Part shown: positions 57,601 to 64,000 of the stretch, one piece after another
How the letters are laid out: every line of letters starts with the position of its first letter
How positions within the stretch are numbered: position 1 is the first letter of the stretch
DNA from: Zingiber officinale
Lineage: Eukaryota; Streptophyta; Magnoliopsida; Zingiberales; Zingiberaceae
Direction: 5' to 3'
DNA: 64,000 nt
Assembly (NCBI RefSeq): GCF_018446385.1
Contig: NC_056002.1
Span: forward strand, 41,677,671-41,741,670
Position numbers and translations under genes: made by a program
Notes under the pieces: model-generated
Seen by the model: only the letters and a program-made list of their open reading frames with translations
Database searches by the model: none
Told to the model about the DNA's origin: nothing

Positions 57601-60454
57601 TTCAAGGACAACTCATCAGAATCAAAATAAATTTATGAACCACAAATAACATAAAGTGTAATTTGCATCTTTTTAGTGTTGCTAGGTTGAAAATAATACT
57701 GAAAAATTATTAGAAACATGGAAATTTTTAGGAACATAGATACTTACCTCAATTTCCGGCAACATTTTCCAATTGCAGTGAATATGTAAGAAGAGAACCT
57801 TGTACACCTCAACAGAACAAGTTCTCGGATGCTTTCTTTTGCAAAAACCTCAACTGAAGAATCATCGAGCCATCTGCAGTTGAGAATAAGATTTTGGAGG
57901 GATTTATTATCAGTAAGGATTCTTCTAAGAGAACAGATGGTTGGGGAAATGTCCTGCAATAGACGCCAACAGTTAAGACTGTAACATCAACTTTTGAGTT
58001 TAACACCATGCAAAGATGTGGACTGTACAGAACAGTCAAATCAGGGAGAATTTGAGTATATCAATCCAAATTTAGATTTACTTTGAGCATGGCTTCTGTA
58101 TTCCAATTGTCAACCTAGCCTGTTGACTTTAGTGAACCATCTAAGTCCCTAGGACGTAGCACAGACGATGGACGCATGACATCTCTGGTGTAATGGTCAA
58201 GGGTCGATTCTCAGGAAGTGACAACCTGGGGTTTACCCCACCATGCGCCTAACGCCTGTGTACCTACATTTACCCCCCTCCATATCCATGGGGCCGACAC
58301 TAGGGGGGCCTTTAATCTAGCGGAACTACATATTTTTAGTGAGCCATCTAAAGTTCATCTTAGTACATAGAATTTAGTGACATCTCAATTTTATCTGAAA
58401 CCATCAGACTTCCCTTGATGCAATTTTGTCTAAATTGTTTGACTAAAGTTTATGAGCTAAACTGGGATATTTGAAATTGAGACTCTAGAGAGGCCAAACT
58501 AAAATTTCTCAAAGACAATGCCAGTGAAGAAGTGATAAGAAAGAAAAGAAAATGGAAAGGGAGAAAAAAACTAATAAATAGCATAAAAGTAAATTATAAT
58601 AGTAGAGAAGTCAGCATAGAAGAGATCAATCTACATTGGTTCTCTTGTACCCCATAAAAATGGTTATTATCTGAATGAAGTTGGAAACAGGTTTACAACT
58701 ACATGAGTGATAAGTAGAAGCATCACAATTATTCATCTCTAACATAAATGATTACCTATACTAAACCTTGTTTCAGGGAACAAAAACATGTGAAATAAAA
58801 TCATAGATGAAAGGTTGGAGTTCAATATAAAACATTACTCGACCTGAAAGTCATATCAATTTGGTAAAGAATAATCTCTATATGTTCAGAAATGAATCAA
58901 AGGCTATCGACAAGAGCACATTTTGGAACTCATATCATCTGTTGCAGTTGTTTCATTTCCTCGTAACTCAGTTTTATTTGTTTTTTCTCCATACGTTTTC
59001 TCTGTGATTTTTTTCTTTTTTCCCCTTTTTGAATTCCTTTAACATCACATAACAGAAAAATTCTGTGAACCAATTTATTGGTTTAGTGCAAAAAAAAAAA
59101 AATCCTTCTTAATATCCTTTCTTTTCCAATAAAGGGAAAAGTTCACCTCAATCACTTGGAAATGAAAAGATTAAAAAAAAACCATTGACAAGGAAATTCC
59201 AAAGCCCCAATTCAGACATTATAAATATTTTAAGAGGTAAAACTTAAAAGGGCTATTTTATGTGAAACGAATTATCAATATGACACGACCTAAGAAGTGT
59301 AAAAGAATCATCTACCTATCTCAAAGGATTATTTTCATAGTTCCACATAAAAATATGCCAACCATAGATGTTAAACATGTATTACATAAGCGTTTTATCT
59401 TAGTTAACCCTGTACAATAGATTAAAAAAAGTAACATGTATATAACTTAATTCTCAGTAAAAGTGTCCAAGTTAAGATTTACAAGTACTACACCCAGCCA
59501 CCACTCACCAAGACAAAAAAAAAATAACAACATAAAAACCTTTATTATTTGAAAAGGTGCAGACACATGTAACAACTAAGATCTTCATTTGATTTAGTAC
59601 AAAAACCAAATGGGTTTAAATGGAAAAAAAACTACTAGTTTCAGTTTTCACTCCACATATGTAAGCTGCATATCACACATTTGCAGAGACTGCCTAATAT
59701 TAAATCAACCATATATCCAATGTGGGAGGCAGCCACCTGGTGTGTCTACAAGTGCGGCATTTAGAAAAAACAAAAAAATGACTAGGATTGAAGGTGCATG
59801 AGGTAGTGAGACAAAATTAAACTCTATTTAATCCAAGTGATTCAAAATATATGGAAATCAGTAGTAATGTAGTCTTGCATCAAATTCAATGATCGAATAA
59901 AATTCATGTAGCCAAACCCAAATGCTTGAGATGAAACTTACAATTTGTGCATTTGTTTTGATTGTAATTATGTATAATGCCTGAAATAACTCATACATGT
60001 ACCGTTGAAGAAAATTACTTTCCTGTTTAAATCCATTGCTCCGCCTAGAACATGGAAAACTTGCGCTAGAAACTTGTGCAATGAATCAGAATCTATAAAA
60101 CATTGATACCAGTATTTTAAAAAGCAAAGAGCGTTACTAAAATAATCAAAATTTCGGCCATTAAACTCGATTGCCAGTATTCAGGAGAAGAATTGCTCAA
60201 AACCCGTAAAATGGCGACAAGATTCTAACTTTAATAAAGACTACTCAAGGGAGGATCAAGTAACTAACGGACAGATCAAGAGTGGAGAGAACCGAAATCC
60301 TGAGGGAGACCGAGGAGTGGAGGGACTTGCAAACGGGAGCCAGAGAACAGAGAGACTCCAGGTCGAGCCTCGCCATGATCTCCAGTAGCAGTGCTTGAGG
60401 GAGGGCTTCAGTAAGTTGCCCACCGCCGTTTCCATCTCTCGCCATCTTCGCCAT
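54613..60454 (-). CDS. F-box / leucine-rich-repeat protein
   Basis: 615 residues from four exons: 60454-60269, 57953-57748, 56172-56076 and 55971-54613 (GT-AG, phases agree). Residues ~15-55 are an F-box (LTEALPQALLLEIMARLDLESLCSLAPVCKSLHSSV), the Skp1-binding part of SCF ubiquitin ligases. Residues ~170-560 contain LRRs of the F-box (RNI/AMN1) type, such as LQVLDLSLCRNIADEGLNSI, TTLNLSGVDISDEGLSTLG and IETLNLRGCKRITDRGI; these normally bind the substrate. The C-terminus LSICAMGCEIGCKDGWQHH resembles a plant F-box/RNI-like subfamily. A second Met at codon 4 could also start translation. Intron 1 (2.3 kb) carries a SINE. The substrate is unknown; no damage was seen. Confidence 0.88.
58145..58334 (+). 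mobile_element. tRNA-derived SINE in intron 1 of the F-box gene
   Basis: 190 bp with a pol III A-box-like tagcacagacgatggacgc, a second 'tggtgtaatggtcaagg', a B-box-like gggtcgattctc and a C-rich body, ending near 'acatat'. Flanked by tttagtgaaccatctaa (58128-58144) and tttagtgagccatctaa (58335-58351), a 17-bp duplication with one mismatch. It is a different family from the Au copy in IPK. Confidence 0.78.
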
Positions 60455-60740
60455 CGGAGAGAGAGAGCGCAGAGAACGGCGAGGTGATTAGGTCCACGGC
60501 GGCACTCCTCGCAGCGGCCGGACTCGGCCGTCTGCGTAATTGACATCCAAACCCCTGAAACATTATTATTTATGTCGGTGGTAGCCTTGTCAACACGGCA
60601 AAAATCAAAAGCTTTTAATTTATTATGACAGGAGCGCTCGTACATTTGCCCTTCTCTCCCAATTCGATTGTTCGTTTGGGTTTGGTTAATTTTCAAATCG
60701 GTTCAAGGCTGCGGAGCGGGCAGGGAAAAAATTCAATACA

Positions 60741-61217
60741 CTTAGGTTATATTTACTCAAGAGTGTGGATGAGGAAAGGAAAGAAATCAACTATGGAAAG
60801 TTATCTTTGGAGGAAGAGAAAAGAAATGGTGAAGAAATCTTTTCCTTTACACACTTGTTTACCTTGATAGAGGAAGGTGAATACTTATGATGTAATTTTG
60901 TAAATAAAAAAGGGTGCATGTGTCATTTTTTTTGGTACATAGTGTAATTTTATGAGTTAAAAAGGCTACATGCGTCATTTTTTTTGGTATATGGTGTAAT
61001 TTTGTAAATGCAAAAGGGGTACATGCGTCATTTTTTTTCCATCCGCTGCCTTCCGTCTGATTTTGAGGTGATCGATTTTGGCTCAAAAATTATCCGCGGA
61101 TGGATTGCGTTACTTTTCCTTCGGAAAATTTTAATGAAGTAAACGACGGAAACTTTTCCACTATGGAAATTTTTCCTTAATTTTACTTTCCACTCTCCCA
61201 AGTAAACATAGCCTTAG
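60741..61217. mobile_element. MITE with terminal inverted repeats upstream of the F-box gene
   Basis: The left end cttaggttatatttactcaa pairs with the complement of the right end (ctaaggctatgtttacttgg). Inside the ends, 'gagtgtggatgaggaaagg' pairs with 'gagagtggaaagtaaaatt'. The arms also share 'ctatggaaagttatctttgg' against complement 'ccatagtggaaaagtttcc'. It is non-coding. The duplication at the ends could not be fixed. Confidence 0.65.
60891..61042. repeat. 52-bp minisatellite, three units, inside the MITE
   Basis: Units start at 60891, 60943 and 60995 with 'tgtaattttgtaaataaaaa', 'tgtaattttatgagttaaaa' and 'tgtaattttgtaaatgcaaa'. Each ends in 'tgtgtcatttttttt' or 'tgcgtcatttttttt'. The spacing is 52 bp exactly both times. 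Confidence 0.9.
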
Positions 61218-62010
61218 GGCACGTTTAATTCCAGATTATCACGGATAAACTTGATTATTCATCTAGGATTATCCATAATAACGATGTTATTTTTTTCTAT
61301 TTAGCAAAATATTAGTAATTGGGACATCAAACTCGAATTGAAATACCTCTGAGTTGCCTTGATTTTTCTCGATTCCGAAGGTTAAATAAAAAAAAAATCT
61401 AAAATTATCCTCATAGCCATCGCACGAGCGCGGCGTTAACAGTAGGCAACGGGTAGCGGTCAATGGATGGCAGCAAGTGTCATCGGAGATGGTAGCAGAT
61501 TGTCGGATGGAGGCAGTGAATGACGGGTGGTGAGCGGTGATTAGCGAGCAGTAACAAACGTCGCTGAAGGTGACAGTAGATCGTCGGATGACGACAGTAA
61601 GCGGTGGGTGGTTACGATGAACAGTGGGCGACGGGCAATAGTCAATAGGCAGTGATCAGCGAAAGATGGTCGGCGGGCGAGGATCGGAGGATTGGGAGGA
61701 AGAAGACCGATTTTTTTTAACTTTAGTATTTTAATTAAAATTTTATTAAATTAAACCAATCAACTCCTAACTATAGTTGGAATAAACTAAATAAATTTAA
61801 TCTATAGAACAATAAAATTATCCAAAGAAATTCTAAATAAAAAATATTATCTAACTTTATTTCTTTATTTATATATATCACTACTACTAATAATAATAAT
61901 ATTATTATTATTATATATATATTGAGATTTTAATTTTTAGAAATTAAAATAACAAGGTTTTATTGCGTGCTCCTTTTCATTGACGTGTCAGATTGCATGC
62001 TCCTTTTGCT

Positions 62011-62231
62011 AACCACATTATAGCAACCATGATTTCACAACTTTCATAATGTTCTAGTCTAATCACGTTATAGAAGCTATGATTTCATAATTGTTACAAT
62101 GTTTTGGTCTAACCACACTGTAATAGCTATGAAATTGTAGCTGCTATAACGTTCTAGATTATTGTCTAACTATGTTGTAATAACTACGATTTCATAGCTG
62201 TTACAATGTTCTGGTCTAACCATATTGTAGA
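62011..62231. repeat. 50-bp tandem array cut by the LTR of element 7
   Basis: Units begin at about 62011, 62061, 62111, 62168 and 62218 (taacca-like start, then 'tatgatttcata', then 'gttacaatgttctggtc'). Spacings are 50, 50, 57 and 50. The fifth unit stops after 14 bases where the LTR begins at 62232. Confidence 0.85.
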
Positions 62232-63568
62232 TGTTGGCATATGGTGCACTAGAATCGAACTTGAGTATTAATATTATCAAAGGTTTAAGTTAAGTCGTGT
62301 TGTAATCTGATGAACTAAGTGTGCAGGATTTTACTCAACCTCGCCTCTAGGCAGGGAAGTCTTAGCAGATTATGAAAGTGGAAGTCCAAGTGGGTCGAGG
62401 ACCTGACACCTGGCAGTTAGACTCGATAGGTTTGGAGGACCTGATATCGAGGGAAAGCCCTGGTGACGCGATCCGATGTTGAGCCAAAGTCCAAACATGT
62501 TTTGAGAACCCGATGTTTAGCAGGTAGGTTGAGATAAGCAACTGGAGTGAACTAACCGGGGGGGGGGGGCATGTCCTCATAAGGAATAAAACCTAGGTCT
62601 CTAGTCCAACTGAAGAAACCAGGAGGTTTCCAAGTTGAGATCAAGATAAGTCTTACTATCTTTTCTTACTCATGGAACATTATACTATTGTGCTAACTTT
62701 GTGTTGCAGAGAGATTTTTATACTATGGAACTAACTCTGTTTTGCAAAAGATAAAGGGTTCGATCAACCGAATAGGAGGTTCAATCGACCAAACATAGCT
62801 GATGCGGCAGGGTTCAGATTGTACAGAGCAAAACTTAGAAATCAGGTGAATCGGTTGACCGAACTTAGGGATCCGTCGACCGAACATTAAAAGGCATTAA
62901 TGACGAAGAAGATTAAATCTTGATGAAGAAGGAAATCAGCCAAATCGATCGATCGATCAAGGTGATTAGTCAACTAAACAATAAATGCTATTAATGAAGT
63001 GACGATCGGATCTCGACAAAGAAGGAATTTTGTGTGATCAGTCGACCAATATGGAGATCGGTCGACCAAAAAGATCAGTCAACCAAAGGCCTTTTCGGTT
63101 GACCAAACGTAGCTTATAAAAAGACCTTGACATCTAAGCCGATGACAACAATTCTTATGCAACCTTCTGATCTTCTTCTTCTCTGTTCGTGTTGCTATTG
63201 CTCTACGCTTTAACTCTGTGTGCAAGCTACAACATTGAAGAGCACTGACAATTCTTCATTATATATATTCATTTTCGATATATTTACTTAGCTTGCATGA
63301 TTCATTGTAGATCTCATTATACGAATTACCTCTTTTCCAAAGATTTCAGAAAGAGGAATTTTAATGAATTACCCAATGATGCAATTAAGGATTGTGGGTC
63401 TTGGAATATGAGTCAACACAGGTTCCGAACCAAGTAACCATCTGTATCTTCTGAGTATTTTTTTTGCTATCTTATTTCCCACTGTTATACTTTGATTCAG
63501 TTTTACGAAACGAAAAAGATTTTTAACAAGTGATATTCATCCCTCTCTATCACTATTTCAATCATTCA
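62232..63568 (+). repeat. 5' LTR of element 7
   Basis: A 1.34-kb LTR from TGTTGGCATATGGTG to ATCATTCA, followed by the primer-binding site (tggtatcagagc, 63571-63582). A TATA box (cttataaaaag) lies at 63113-63123. The stretch just upstream (62758-63108) has many TCGACC and GGTTGACC words (for example gtcgaccgaac, ggtcgaccaaa, ggttgaccaaac). A run of eleven G lies near 62560. Confidence 0.85.
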
Positions 63569-64000
63569 ATTGGTATCAGAGCAAGAGCAAGAGCAAGAAG
63601 CTCCGAATTAACTTAACTATTTTTCGAGCATTTTAAAAATCTTTTCTTTTCTTTTTGTTAAAAAAGACTTTAATCTTATTTTTGTTATATTGTTTTTTCC
63701 TTTATCTCACACCGATAATCCCAAGACAAAGGTCTTAGAAATCTTCTTTGGTTACTGTCTTTCGTGCAAGAATGTCAAATTCCTACCAAGAGGGCTATAG
63801 TACTGTTCATCCTCCATTGTTCATCAGTGAAAATTTCAGTTACTGAAAGAAAAGAATAGAATGTTATCTCAAGTCCAATAACGAACTCTTACTCACAATT
63901 TTGAAGGGGTGCACACTACCTATGGAGAATAGGGAACCGCTTGACTCAGAAAAGTGGAATCCCCAAATGGTGAAGAAAACACAAGTAAACGACAAAGCTA
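63569..64000 (+). mobile_element. Element 7: leader and gag start, Ty1-copia
   Basis: After the primer-binding site there is a 'gagcaagagcaagagcaag' stretch and a leader of about 190 bp. Gag-like coding begins at 63772 (MSNSYQEGYSTVHPPLFI), with the PPLF...Y-KKRIECYLKS pattern of Sirevirus-like gags. It runs off the right edge, so the state of the element is unknown; the visible part is damaged. Confidence 0.75.

Larger units (their letters stand above)
60455..62231. other. Intergenic region upstream of the F-box gene
   Basis: 60455-60740 is the promoter and leader side of the F-box gene. A MITE with an internal minisatellite follows (60741-61217), then a GC-rich island (61430-61690) of 'gcggtgggtggt' and 'gtcggatgacgac' type words with no reading frame. 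After that come a TAA/ATT microsatellite (about 61883-61922) and a 50-bp tandem array (62011-62231). Confidence 0.5.

Noticed and set aside
61217-61880. Possible MITE beginning 'gggcacgtttaattccagat'
   Set aside because: No inverted partner was found on the right side, and the interval contains a GC-rich island of unrelated composition.

Overview
The window is nuclear DNA of a flowering plant. Multi-exon genes with GT-AG introns, Ty1-copia (Sirevirus-like) and Ty3-gypsy retrotransposons, an Au-type SINE, an RTE-type LINE and an intronless ATL-like RING gene all point that way. A monocot is likely and Zingiberales is my guess, but nothing in the sequence fixes the taxon.

Layout. 1-16460 is a three-deep nest of minus-strand Ty1-copia elements: element 1 (1-4511) sits in the reverse transcriptase region of element 2 (4512-10458), which sits in the reverse transcriptase region of element 3 (10459-16460). 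A short tail of a further element-3 copy follows. 16.7-18.7 kb holds no gene I recognise. 18740-27139 (+) is a complete four-exon gene for a Caprin-like, RG-rich protein, with a 6.9-kb intron carrying a LINE that itself carries a foldback DNA element. 28368-28832 (-) is a RING-H2 E3 ligase gene. 29.25-29.48 kb is a decayed U2 snRNA gene that still has its promoter boxes. 29.8-45.1 kb is a second transposon cluster: an old LTR with a MITE beside it, element 4 (Sirevirus-like, with a third reading frame), a young gag-only element 5 inside element 4, and a decayed plus-strand copia element 6 containing two miniature LTR elements (TRIMs).

45792-52699 (-) is a complete 12-exon isopentenyl phosphate kinase gene with an Au SINE and gypsy remains in its introns. 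54613-60454 (-) is a complete four-exon F-box/LRR gene with another SINE in intron 1. The right end holds a MITE with an internal 52-bp minisatellite, a 50-bp tandem array, and the 5' LTR and gag start of element 7.

The four host genes show no functional link: RNA binding, ubiquitin ligation (RING and F-box), and isoprenoid phosphate recycling. I found no new enzymatic or defence-type system. The most interesting pattern is in the LTRs. Six LTRs in the window, of at least five sequence families, each carry an array of short palindromes, with a different motif in most families, in the same place: just upstream of the TATA box or its remnant. In element 5 the array differs in copy number between its own two LTRs.
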